Source: Thermococci archaeon
Lineage (GTDB): Archaea; Methanobacteriota_B; Thermococci; Methanofastidiosales; B48-G16
Assembly (NCBI GenBank): GCA_030668905.1
Contig: DAOVEQ010000030.1
Span: 1-8,677, forward strand
Reading direction: 5' to 3'
DNA length: 8,677 bases
Each line of letters starts with the position of its first letter. Within the stretch, counting starts at the first letter, position 1. Shown here piece by piece: positions 1 to 6,139 of the stretch. A model generated the notes under the pieces. The model was not told the origin of the DNA. It worked only from the letters and a program-made list of their open reading frames with translations, and searched no databases. The position numbers and the translations under genes are program-made.

Positions 1-1
1 T

Positions 2-1309
2 GTAGCTGTAAGAGGTCGTGGTAATATTGATGTTGCTGATCCCGAAAGATTTGAGAAGATCGTGAGAGAATGTAACGAGAAATTAGAAAACACAGATGCT
101 TTTAAATTACTCAGAAAATATGGGATATACTTTAATGAAAAGCCATGGATAGAAGGTCCACAGACACCGTATAGAAACTTTTCTGGTGATATGCCAACAG
201 ATGAAGAAGAAAAAATAACAAGAGAAGAATTCTTTAAATACAGAGTTGGAAGAAAAAAATGCTGTAATGCGTGCCCTATAGAATGTTGGAGTGTTTACAG
301 TTGGAAAGAAAATGGGGAGATAATAACAGTTGATCAACTTCAGTACAACTCTATCCACAATTTTGGATATAAGCTCGGCATATTTGATCCGAAACTGATA
401 CTCAAGGCCCACGCTTTACTGAATGATCTAGGATTGGATGAAGATAATGTCTGCGGAAGTGTAGGATGGGCTCTCGAGTGTTATGAAAAAAAATTACTTA
501 CCCAAGAGGATACAGAAGGTATAACTCTCGAGTGGGGAGATTCCAAAACATTGTTTGAGCTTTTCAGAAAGATTGCACAGAGAGAGGGATTTGGAGATGT
601 CTTAGCTGAAGGATGTAAAAAAGCTTCAGAAAAGATAGGTAGGGGAACTGAAGAGTGTTGTATACATGTAAAAGGTCAAGAACTATTTGAGAGTTTGTGG
701 CTTTCTCCAGCATGGAGTCTCGGGACAGTTGTCTCTCCGAGAGGAGGTACTCACACAAGAGGAGCAATAATGGTAGAAGCGGTAAAAGGCTCTGTATCTA
801 AAAAACAGTCTGAAAAATTGTTTGGAATTCCTGATATTGGAGAAATGAGGGCGTACAAAAATAAAGAAAAATTAGTATTTTTCATGGAAAAGTTTGAATC
901 TGTTTTGGATTGTCTCGGTATGTGCTTTTTTGTTCATGGTATACACAGAAAGGGCATGCTGATGCCCCAGGACCTATCAAATCTGTTATCAGCAGCTACA
1001 GGATCTGATATATCCCCAAGTAATCTTTTGAGGATTGGTGAAAGAACAACTAATCTTGAAAAGTCTTTCAATGTTTTACACACTAATTGGAATAGAAAAG
1101 ATGATTATCCTCCAAAAAGATTCGTTGATCACCCCTTGAGTGGAAAATTCAGGATAGATTTAAACAAATGGGGTAGCATGCTTGATAATTACTATGATCT
1201 CCACGGCTGGGATAAAAAAACTGGATGGCCTAAAAGAGAAATCTTAGAAAAACTTGATTTGAAGGAAGTAGTAGATAAATTAGAAAAATATAAAAAGTTA
1301 CCTAGATAA
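2..1309 (+). CDS. Aldehyde ferredoxin oxidoreductase (AOR) family protein, C-terminal part
   Basis: Partial gene: the frame is open from base 2 and begins VAVRGRGNIDVADPERF, which matches the AOR-family segment just after the first domain (usual form ..AVRGTG..). About 190-200 N-terminal residues of a roughly 600-residue protein therefore lie outside the window. AOR enzymes hold a tungsten or molybdenum bis-pyranopterin and one [4Fe-4S] cluster, and oxidise aldehydes to acids with ferredoxin in the cytoplasm. In the 435-residue fragment I see the cluster motif CxxCxxxC (C88, C91, C95), the distal fourth cysteine in LDCLGMC (C308; also a DxxGxC pterin-type motif), and the family segments LAEGCKKASEKIG (201-213) and HVKGQELFE (222-230). 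The region around 236-255 (PAWSLGTVVSPRGGTHTRG) differs from the common AOR consensus, so substrate and metal cannot be assigned. The GTG at 62 is an internal codon, not the start. It is convergent with the next gene, so not in its operon. Confidence 0.9.
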   Translation, partial: VAVRGRGNIDVADPERFEKIVRECNEKLENTDAFKLLRKYGIYFNEKPWIEGPQTPYRNFSGDMPTDEEEKITREEFFKYRVGRKKCCNACPIECWSVYSWKENGEIITVDQLQYNSIHNFGYKLGIFDPKLILKAHALLNDLGLDEDNVCGSVGWALECYEKKLLTQEDTEGITLEWGDSKTLFELFRKIAQREGFGDVLAEGCKKASEKIGRGTEECCIHVKGQELFESLWLSPAWSLGTVVSPRGGTHTRGAIMVEAVKGSVSKKQSEKLFGIPDIGEMRAYKNKEKLVFFMEKFESVLDCLGMCFFVHGIHRKGMLMPQDLSNLLSAATGSDISPSNLLRIGERTTNLEKSFNVLHTNWNRKDDYPPKRFVDHPLSGKFRIDLNKWGSMLDNYYDLHGWDKKTGWPKREILEKLDLKEVVDKLEKYKKLPR

Positions 1310-1334
1310 AAAGAAAAAATTAAAAAATAGATTA
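1310..1334 (-). terminator. T-rich intergenic terminator of the carbamoyltransferase gene
   Basis: Read on the minus strand, the 25 bases directly after the carbamoyltransferase stop codon contain two runs of six T and a run of three (ATTTTTTAATTTTTTCTTT). There is no obvious hairpin. T-runs alone are a known archaeal intrinsic termination signal. The plus strand here is A-rich, so it would not serve the convergent AOR gene. Confidence 0.5.
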
Positions 1335-2321
1335 TTATAACAGATATGACAAAATAGCTTTCTGTGTGTGAAGTCTGTTCTCAGCTTCTTCGTATATGAC
1401 AGAGTTTGGTCCGTCCAATACTTTGTCTGTGACTTCGTCACCTACTGCTGCCGGCAATGCGTGTTCAACCATAACATCTTTCTTTGCTAACGATACTATA
1501 TGGTCATCCACAATCCAGTGCTTGTATTCTTTTGGTTCTTTTATATGCGGTGCTTCAGTTCCCTTACCTTCCATACCTTTTGTTGCATATATATCTGGAG
1601 CCCATCCCTTGACATGGATTACATCTGCGTTTTTAGCAGCCTCTTCCATATCATGGATCACTGTTAAGGTTGAGCCATGTTTCTTTGCTTGTTCTCTTGC
1701 GTACTCCATCATCTCTGGATTTGGATCGTAGCCTTCAGGATAAGCGAGAACTAGATCCATCCCAAGTTTTGTTCCAGCTTCCAGCGTTGAGTTTACGACT
1801 CCCAAAGGCTTGCTGTAAGGACAGAATGCCCACATCATTACGTATCTTACTCTTTTGAGACTTCTTTTTCTTTCGTAAGGAACCATGAAATCGGAAAGCG
1901 CTTGACACGGATGTCCAGCCTCACTGTTTGCGTTAATAACAGGAACATCTGCCCATTTTGCCATCTCTAGTTGATCAGAAAAGTTAAACGCTCTGTACAT
2001 AATTCCATCTACGTATCTAGACAGAACTGATGCCTTGTGTTTCAAAGGCTCTTTTCCTTTCCCCCATGAGGCGTTTGGAGGGTAATAAATGGCGTGACCA
2101 CCTAATTGCTCCATCCCCACTTCAAAAGATGTTCTCGTTCTCGTGGATTCCCATTCAAATAGCATAGCCAAGTTTTTCCCTTTCAAAAGTTCGTGAGTTT
2201 CTCCCTTCTGGAGTTTGTCTTTCAGTTCTATTGCAGTGTCAAGAAGCTTTAGTATTTCTTCTCTCGTATAGTCTCTCCAAGTTAGAAGATCTCTTCCTTT
2301 CATCGGTCTTTTTGATGACAT
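1335..2321 (-). CDS. Carbamoyltransferase of the knotted (YgeW/AOTC/SOTC-like) branch, substrate unknown
   Basis: 328 residues from ATG 2321, about the usual size for the aspartate/ornithine carbamoyltransferase fold, which transfers carbamoyl from carbamoyl phosphate to an amino group. Seen: carbamoyl-phosphate loop STRTR (59-63), the LSRYVDGIMYR helix (100-110), HPCQALSD (137-144) and the C-terminal ENRLHTQKAIL helix (314-324). The second-substrate region is not that of ordinary ornithine carbamoyltransferase. Instead of a DxxxSMG-type motif it has HVKGWAP (236-242), and a MWAFCPYSKPLGV stretch (163-175) followed by LAYPEGYD (192-199). Both recall E. coli YgeW (WAYSPSYGKPLSVP, LAHPEGYD) and the proline-rich loop of the knotted N-acetyl/N-succinylornithine enzymes. 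The HCLP motif is HALPA (287-291), so the cysteine that contacts the amino-acid substrate in ornithine carbamoyltransferases is replaced by alanine. It is transcribed away from the + strand cluster and shares a 254-bp intergenic region with it. The family call is firm; the acceptor is unknown. Confidence 0.88.
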   Translation of the reverse strand: MSSKRPMKGRDLLTWRDYTREEILKLLDTAIELKDKLQKGETHELLKGKNLAMLFEWESTRTRTSFEVGMEQLGGHAIYYPPNASWGKGKEPLKHKASVLSRYVDGIMYRAFNFSDQLEMAKWADVPVINANSEAGHPCQALSDFMVPYERKRSLKRVRYVMMWAFCPYSKPLGVVNSTLEAGTKLGMDLVLAYPEGYDPNPEMMEYAREQAKKHGSTLTVIHDMEEAAKNADVIHVKGWAPDIYATKGMEGKGTEAPHIKEPKEYKHWIVDDHIVSLAKKDVMVEHALPAAVGDEVTDKVLDGPNSVIYEEAENRLHTQKAILSYLL

Positions 2322-2325
2322 TATT

Positions 2326-2331
2326 CTCACC
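2326..2331 (-). promoter_or_regulatory. Shine-Dalgarno site that fixes the carbamoyltransferase start
   Basis: On the minus strand the sequence reads aaaaGGTGAGaataATG. GGTGAG lies four bases before ATG 2321. The in-frame GTG at 2330 overlaps this site, so the ATG is the better start and the protein is three residues shorter than the longest reading. Confidence 0.55.
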
Positions 2332-2399
2332 TTTTCTCTCTTAATCCAATCTACATTTAATGTTTACTCCTACTATTTTAGGTACTCTATCGCAACAGA

Positions 2400-2409
2400 T
2401 TTATATAAA
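2400..2409. promoter_or_regulatory. TATA-box-like palindrome between divergent genes
   Basis: TTTATATAAA is a perfect 10-bp palindrome and a good match to the archaeal TATA consensus. Being symmetric, it could position TBP for either strand. For the carbamoyltransferase the start would fall near 2375-2380, giving a leader of about 55-60 bases. For the opine dehydrogenase it would fall near 2430, with a leader of about 145 bases. The flanking bases do not clearly show a BRE on either side, so direction is undecided. Confidence 0.45.
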
Positions 2410-2422
2410 ATAATAAAAATTA

Positions 2423-2434
2423 CTATTATAATAG
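2423..2434. repeat. 12-bp perfect palindrome, possible operator
   Basis: CTATTATAATAG is its own reverse complement and lies 13 bases from the TATA-like box in the divergent intergenic region. A homodimeric regulator could bind here and affect both directions. The region is very AT-rich, so a palindrome of this length could also arise by chance; no second copy was seen before the other genes. Confidence 0.25.
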
Positions 2435-2537
2435 ACAGAACAATTAAAAATTTGTTGATAAATAACCTATAGAGATAAATAAAGTAGGAAAGTGATAGAT
2501 TTGAAAAAAATAAGTTTTAAAGGAAGAGTAGATAATT

Positions 2538-2579
2538 ATGGAAAGTTGTTTCAGAGATTATAACGAGATGTGCAAATGA
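2538..2579 (+). CDS. Possible 13-residue leader ORF overlapping the opine dehydrogenase start
   Basis: An ATG at 2538 opens 13 codons (MESCFRDYNEMCK) and the stop TGA at 2577-2579 overlaps the ATG of the opine dehydrogenase as ATGA. A purine-rich GGAAGAG lies about ten bases upstream. The arrangement would allow translational coupling or a leader-peptide control. Such a short ORF can occur by chance and I recognise no homologue, so this is tentative. Confidence 0.2.
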   Translation: MESCFRDYNEMCK

Positions 2580-3640
2580 AGTTTGCTGTTCTTGGAGGTG
2601 GCAGTGCAGGTCAGGGTATTGCCGGATACTTAGCTTTAAAAGGACATGAAATTAATCTTTATAATAGGACACCAGAAAAAATTGCTTCAATTGCAAGATA
2701 TGGAAAGCTTAAGGTCTCTGGTGTGATCAAGGGCAGTGCAAAGATAGAGAAAGCATCCTCGGATATGAAAGAGATACTCAGAGATGTGGACTGCGTTCTT
2801 GTAGCTGTCAGAGCTTTCGGACACGAATCTATTATCAAAGAATCTCTCCCGTATATTGAAAAAAATGCAACAATTGTTGTTTTTACAGGATATTGGGCAG
2901 CTTTAAGACTGAGATCCATTCTTTCTCGTGAACAAAGGAATGACATTGCCATTGCAGAAACTACGCTTCTGCCTCTCGCAAGTGAAATCGTGGAAGAGGG
3001 GCACGTAAAAATCTCAGGGATTAAATCAAAAATGAGAATAGCAGCATGTCCTGTGTCAAGAACAGCTTCAGTGTACAAAAAACTCAGCTCTGTCTTACCT
3101 CAATTGTTTCCGGGAAATAATGTTTTAGAAACAAGCCTAGAAAGTTTTAATCCGGTACTACATCTGCCTATCGCCCTCTTTAATCTCGCAGAGATAGAAA
3201 AAAAAGATAAATTTGAATTTTACCACGACGGCATCTCACCCAAGGTAGCTAGAGTTATCGATGCTATCGATGCTGAAAGAATGAACCTAATAAAAAAGCT
3301 CAACCTCGATCTGATAAAAGCAAGTGAAGTTTTAAGAGAGTATTATGAAACGAAAGGAAGTTCAACTTACGAAATTATAAGAAATTGTAAAGCGTATGAA
3401 GGATACGTTCTACCCAATGTATTCAGCTACGTAAGAGAAGATCTTCTCTATGGAGTTGTTCCCATGGTTTCGATCTGTAACCTCTTAGGAATCTCAGCTG
3501 AGGCTTCAAAAACGTTAATATCTTCATGGTCTGTGGTAGACTCGGTAAATTACTGGCAGAAAGGGGTAAAGATTGATAAACTTGGTATGGATGGCATGGA
3601 CCCTGAGAAAATTCTTGAGCTAGTCATAAATGGCCGATAA
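2576..3640 (+). CDS. NAD(P)-dependent opine dehydrogenase family protein
   Basis: 354 residues from ATG 2576, the usual length for the octopine/nopaline/opine dehydrogenase family. These cytoplasmic enzymes reductively join the amino group of an amino acid to a 2-keto acid, or run the reaction backwards. Seen: N-terminal Rossmann motif GGGSAGQG (7-14); second strand ending LYNR (28-31), where the arginine is compatible with NADP(H) preference; and the C-terminal all-helical domain with NPVLHLP (192-198), whose H196 corresponds to the catalytic histidine. It continues with FYHDGISPKVARVIDAIDAER (215-235) and EDLLYGVVPMVSICNLLG (288-305), all typical of the family. The ATG is preferred over GTG 2570 because the Rossmann strand begins at once and GAGATG can serve as a weak ribosome site; TAA at 2561 limits any further extension. 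The next gene follows after 122 bases on the same strand. The amino acid and keto acid used cannot be read from the sequence. Confidence 0.85.
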   Translation: MKFAVLGGGSAGQGIAGYLALKGHEINLYNRTPEKIASIARYGKLKVSGVIKGSAKIEKASSDMKEILRDVDCVLVAVRAFGHESIIKESLPYIEKNATIVVFTGYWAALRLRSILSREQRNDIAIAETTLLPLASEIVEEGHVKISGIKSKMRIAACPVSRTASVYKKLSSVLPQLFPGNNVLETSLESFNPVLHLPIALFNLAEIEKKDKFEFYHDGISPKVARVIDAIDAERMNLIKKLNLDLIKASEVLREYYETKGSSTYEIIRNCKAYEGYVLPNVFSYVREDLLYGVVPMVSICNLLGISAEASKTLISSWSVVDSVNYWQKGVKIDKLGMDGMDPEKILELVINGR

Positions 3641-3718
3641 TGAATTACATTTCAAAAGGAGTTTCAATAAAAATTCAATTCACGTTATTGCTGTGGAATA
3701 CAAATAATTATTTTAGGG

Positions 3719-3731
3719 AAAAAAAATAAAA
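3719..3731 (+). promoter_or_regulatory. Weak A-rich TATA-like stretch before the threonine synthase-like gene
   Basis: AAAAAAAATAAAA lies about 30-40 bases before the start codon at 3763 and could act as a TATA element giving a short leader. The 122-bp gap (3641-3762) otherwise holds a 12-bp AT palindrome AAATAATTATTT (3702-3713) and no clear T-run terminator. Read-through from the opine dehydrogenase is therefore also possible. Confidence 0.2.
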
Positions 3732-3754
3732 GGATTTTATGAGAAGAGATTAAA

Positions 3755-3760
3755 GTGATC
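3755..3760 (+). promoter_or_regulatory. GTGATC ribosome binding site
   Basis: GTGATC, two bases before ATG 3763, pairs with the extreme 3' end of 16S rRNA (part of GGAGGTGATC). It supports the ATG at 3763 as the start. Confidence 0.45.
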
Positions 3761-3762
3761 AG

Positions 3763-5037
3763 ATGTACGAAACAAATTTAAAGTGTTTGAATTGTGGGAA
3801 AGAATATGAGCTTAGAAGGATCTTTGAAGGGTGCCCTCATTGTAAAGAAAAGGATTTTTCATCAAATCTTATTGTTACCTACGATTATGAAATGATCAAG
3901 GAAAAAATAGATAAAAATACTCTTGAAAAAAGAAGAGGACTAGGTATATGGAAATACGAAGAATTTTTACCAATAGATTCCAGAGAGATAAAGATAACTC
4001 TGGGTGAAGGGGAAACTCCGTTGTTAAAATGTAGTGACCTTGGTAGAGAACTAGAGATTAAAAATCTATTCGTAAAAGATGAATCTAGAAATCCTACTTA
4101 TTCTTTTAAGGATAGGCTGATTTCTGTCGGCGCCTTCGTAGCGAGACATTTTAGCTCTAAGTATCTCATAGCAGGAGGAGGAAACCTCGCGGCCGGAGCA
4201 TCTGCGTACAGTGCTAAATACAATTTAGAAACGATCAGCTTTGAAAACCTAGACAAATCCAAACAAGCGATCTTACAAACGCTCTCTTATGGAGGAAAGA
4301 TTGTTTATTTGAAAAAATATGAAGATCGCTATGAATTGATGAAAAAATGTGTGGATATCCTTAAAGGTCACCCCGTTTCAAGTTATACGCCATCACCTAC
4401 AGGAGATCCCTACAGCCAAGAAGGTCATAAAACAATTGCATACGAAATCTGCGAACAGCTGAAATGGAATGTCCCCGATAAGGTAGTTGTTCCAACTGGA
4501 CAGGGTTTTGGACTTTATGGGATTTGGCGAGGTTTCGTAGATTTATATGAGATAGGGTTAATAGATTCCTTGCCAAATATGATTGCAGCAGAAACAGCTG
4601 CGTGCGGCTCGCTCACAAAAACTTTTCTTGGCAAAAATGAAAAAATAAAGAGAGTAGTCCCAGAAAAAACAATAGCTAGACATATTGCAGCTCCCAAGGT
4701 TAGTTACAAGGCTTACAGAGCGGTAAAAGATTCAAATGGAAAGGCTATATCCGTTACAGATGATGAGATAATGAGTGCTCTACTATCTTTTGCCAGAAGA
4801 GAGGGGATTTACTCGAGCACGACCTCTGCAGTATCTCTAGCAGCTACTTATAAATTGAGAGAGGAGGGATCTATAGAGAAAGACAGCACAGTGGTCTGTG
4901 TAATGACGACAGGAGGGCTGAAAGATCCTGATTATATAGAAAAAAATTTTCCGGATCTACCTTCCCCCATACATGGGAACTGGGATGAATTTAAAAAAAT
5001 CATGAAAACTTATTATAATCTATCAATAGACATATAA
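3763..5037 (+). CDS. Threonine synthase-like PLP enzyme (fold type II) with N-terminal zinc ribbon and altered active-site loops
   Basis: 424 residues. Order: zinc-ribbon CxxC...CxxC (C8, C11, C24, C27) as in many archaeal threonine synthases; GEGETPLL (81-88); the PLP-lysine motif NPTYSFKDR (110-118, Schiff-base K116); a substrate-loop region AGGGNLAAGAS (137-147); VPTGQGFGLYGIWRGF (243-258) where the PLP-phosphate loop sits; and TTGGLKDPD (382-390). The overall fold is clearly threonine synthase family (O-phosphohomoserine to threonine). However, three places depart from the norm: NPTG becomes NPTY, SSGN(T/A) becomes GGGNL in the loop that holds PLP and the substrate carboxylate, and EPAS near the C-terminus becomes STTS (351-354). 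No homoserine pathway genes are visible nearby. I infer a different beta- or gamma-replacement/elimination reaction on a related amino acid. It lies 22 bases before the DUF4392 gene, so the two are probably co-transcribed. Family call strong, reaction unknown. Confidence 0.8.
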   Translation: MYETNLKCLNCGKEYELRRIFEGCPHCKEKDFSSNLIVTYDYEMIKEKIDKNTLEKRRGLGIWKYEEFLPIDSREIKITLGEGETPLLKCSDLGRELEIKNLFVKDESRNPTYSFKDRLISVGAFVARHFSSKYLIAGGGNLAAGASAYSAKYNLETISFENLDKSKQAILQTLSYGGKIVYLKKYEDRYELMKKCVDILKGHPVSSYTPSPTGDPYSQEGHKTIAYEICEQLKWNVPDKVVVPTGQGFGLYGIWRGFVDLYEIGLIDSLPNMIAAETAACGSLTKTFLGKNEKIKRVVPEKTIARHIAAPKVSYKAYRAVKDSNGKAISVTDDEIMSALLSFARREGIYSSTTSAVSLAATYKLREEGSIEKDSTVVCVMTTGGLKDPDYIEKNFPDLPSPIHGNWDEFKKIMKTYYNLSIDI

Positions 5038-5046
5038 ATTCGTTAT

Positions 5047-5056
5047 AGGAGGAGAT
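5047..5056 (+). promoter_or_regulatory. Strong Shine-Dalgarno AGGAGGAGAT
   Basis: AGGAGG followed by seven bases and then ATG 5060: the best ribosome binding site in the window. It fixes the DUF4392 start and suggests that this member of the cluster is well translated. Confidence 0.7.
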
Positions 5057-5059
5057 ATC

Positions 5060-6073
5060 ATGTTAGATGAAAAGGTTGTAAGAAAATTAGGCGAAACAGT
5101 AGACAGACTTATTACAACGGATATGCTTGCCAGAGGTGTAATTGGATCGATCTATAAAAACGCTAGAAAACATTTCCCTGAAGACCCTCTTACTTATAGG
5201 GCAGCTGAGGAACTAACGAGAAGTATCGATAATGGAGATACAGTATTCATTACTACAGGATGTACGTATCCAGGTCTGAATGCTGGAGAAACGGATGGCC
5301 CCATTGGAGCAGCTTCTCTTGCACGGGCACTATGCATAAGTTTGGGTGCAAAACCGATAATCGTAGTGGAAAAGATGTACGAAAATATGATGCTGCACAC
5401 GTTGAGAGGAATCGGTCTCAATGTACTGCCCTTTAAGAGTGCGCAGAGATATGAGCGAGTTGCTACCATTATAGAGTTTCCTAAGGGAAATGAAAAAGAG
5501 CGATCAAAAGAACTTATAGAAGAATTCGATCCGAAGGCAATAATTTCAATAGAGAGAATAGGAAAAAATAGAAAAGGCGTATATCACAATATGTCGGGGT
5601 TTGATATCTCAGAGTGTACTGCTGAAATTGATGTGTTGATAGAGGAAGCTAAAAATCAGAAGATACTGACAGTGGGAATTGGAGATGGTGGCAATGAAGT
5701 AGGCATGGGAGAGATTGTAGAAACTGTGAGAAGAGAGGTACCATATGGGGAATGCTGTCAATGCCCTTGTAGAGGGGGCATTGCTTGCATCACTGAGACA
5801 GAAATTCTTGTACCTGCTTCTGTTTCAAACTGGGGTGCCCATGGAATCTCAGCGGTACTGGCAGGAAAAAATGAGAATATGGATATTCTTCATGACAGTA
5901 CGTATGAACTTAGAGCTATACGGGAGTGTGTCGATGCAGGAGGAGTTGGCATGGATGGAAGTCCATATCCCGGTCCATTCTGTGACGATCTCCCGGATAC
6001 TATACATGCACAGATGGTGGAGTCCCTGAGATACAGTGTGAAGGGCGCTTTAACTAGAAGATACGAAGGCTGA
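5060..6073 (+). CDS. DUF4392 family protein, D-glutamate cyclase-like
   Basis: 337 residues; the whole protein is one DUF4392 domain, the family of the C-terminal part of mammalian D-glutamate cyclase (DGLUCY/C14orf159), which converts D-glutamate to 5-oxo-D-proline. Seen: GETDGPIGAASLARAL (76-91), IERIGKNRKGVYHNMSG (164-180, corresponding to the usual ERPGRA..YYNM segment), GIGDGGNEVGMG (206-217) and VSNWGAHG (255-262). Between the last two lies a cysteine-rich stretch ECCQCPCRGGIAC (231-243; C232, C233, C235, C237, C243) that could bind a metal or an iron-sulfur cluster. I have an uncertain memory of CQCPCG-type variants in some microbial members. It has no signal peptide or membrane segment, so is cytoplasmic. 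It sits between the threonine synthase-like enzyme and an aminotransferase and shares the operon with an Asp/Glu-type racemase, which fits a D-glutamate or related substrate. The exact activity is inferred. Confidence 0.8.
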   Translation: MLDEKVVRKLGETVDRLITTDMLARGVIGSIYKNARKHFPEDPLTYRAAEELTRSIDNGDTVFITTGCTYPGLNAGETDGPIGAASLARALCISLGAKPIIVVEKMYENMMLHTLRGIGLNVLPFKSAQRYERVATIIEFPKGNEKERSKELIEEFDPKAIISIERIGKNRKGVYHNMSGFDISECTAEIDVLIEEAKNQKILTVGIGDGGNEVGMGEIVETVRREVPYGECCQCPCRGGIACITETEILVPASVSNWGAHGISAVLAGKNENMDILHDSTYELRAIRECVDAGGVGMDGSPYPGPFCDDLPDTIHAQMVESLRYSVKGALTRRYEG

Positions 6074-6090
6074 AACATAAAGAGGGATTC

Positions 6091-6100
6091 TTTTATATTA
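6091..6100 (+). promoter_or_regulatory. Possible internal TATA-like element before the aminotransferase
   Basis: TTTTATATTA in the 66-bp gap after the DUF4392 gene would place a start near 6120-6125, a short distance before ATG 6140. It may be a secondary internal promoter; the evidence is only the AT-rich match and spacing. Confidence 0.2.
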
Positions 6101-6139
6101 GGGAGAAGGTATTAAAGTACGATAAGGGGAGAATGATGT

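Noticed and set aside
62..64. GTG as start codon of the AOR-family gene
   Set aside because: The frame is open upstream to base 2 with clear family sequence (AVRGRG, VADPERF), so the gene enters the window from the left.
1396..1858. Plus-strand ORFs antisense to the carbamoyltransferase
   Set aside because: The conserved motifs STRTR, HPCQ and the C-terminal helix are on the minus strand; the plus frames show no family features.
2570..2575. GTG start for the opine dehydrogenase two codons upstream
   Set aside because: It is possible, but the ATG at 2576 directly begins the Rossmann strand and uses a better start codon.
2659..3078. 139-codon ORF on the minus strand inside the opine dehydrogenase gene
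   Set aside because: It is an antisense shadow of a well-conserved coding frame, with no recognisable motif of its own.
3702..3713. AAATAATTATTT palindrome as an operator
   Set aside because: It consists only of A and T in an AT-rich gap, so it is weak evidence; mentioned under the promoter entry only.
3763..5037. Straight assignment as threonine synthase (thrC)
   Set aside because: The fold and zinc ribbon agree, but three active-site loops differ and the context lacks homoserine pathway genes.
5745..6029. 94-codon ORF in another frame of the DUF4392 gene
   Set aside because: It overlaps the conserved VSNWGA region of the real frame and resembles no protein.
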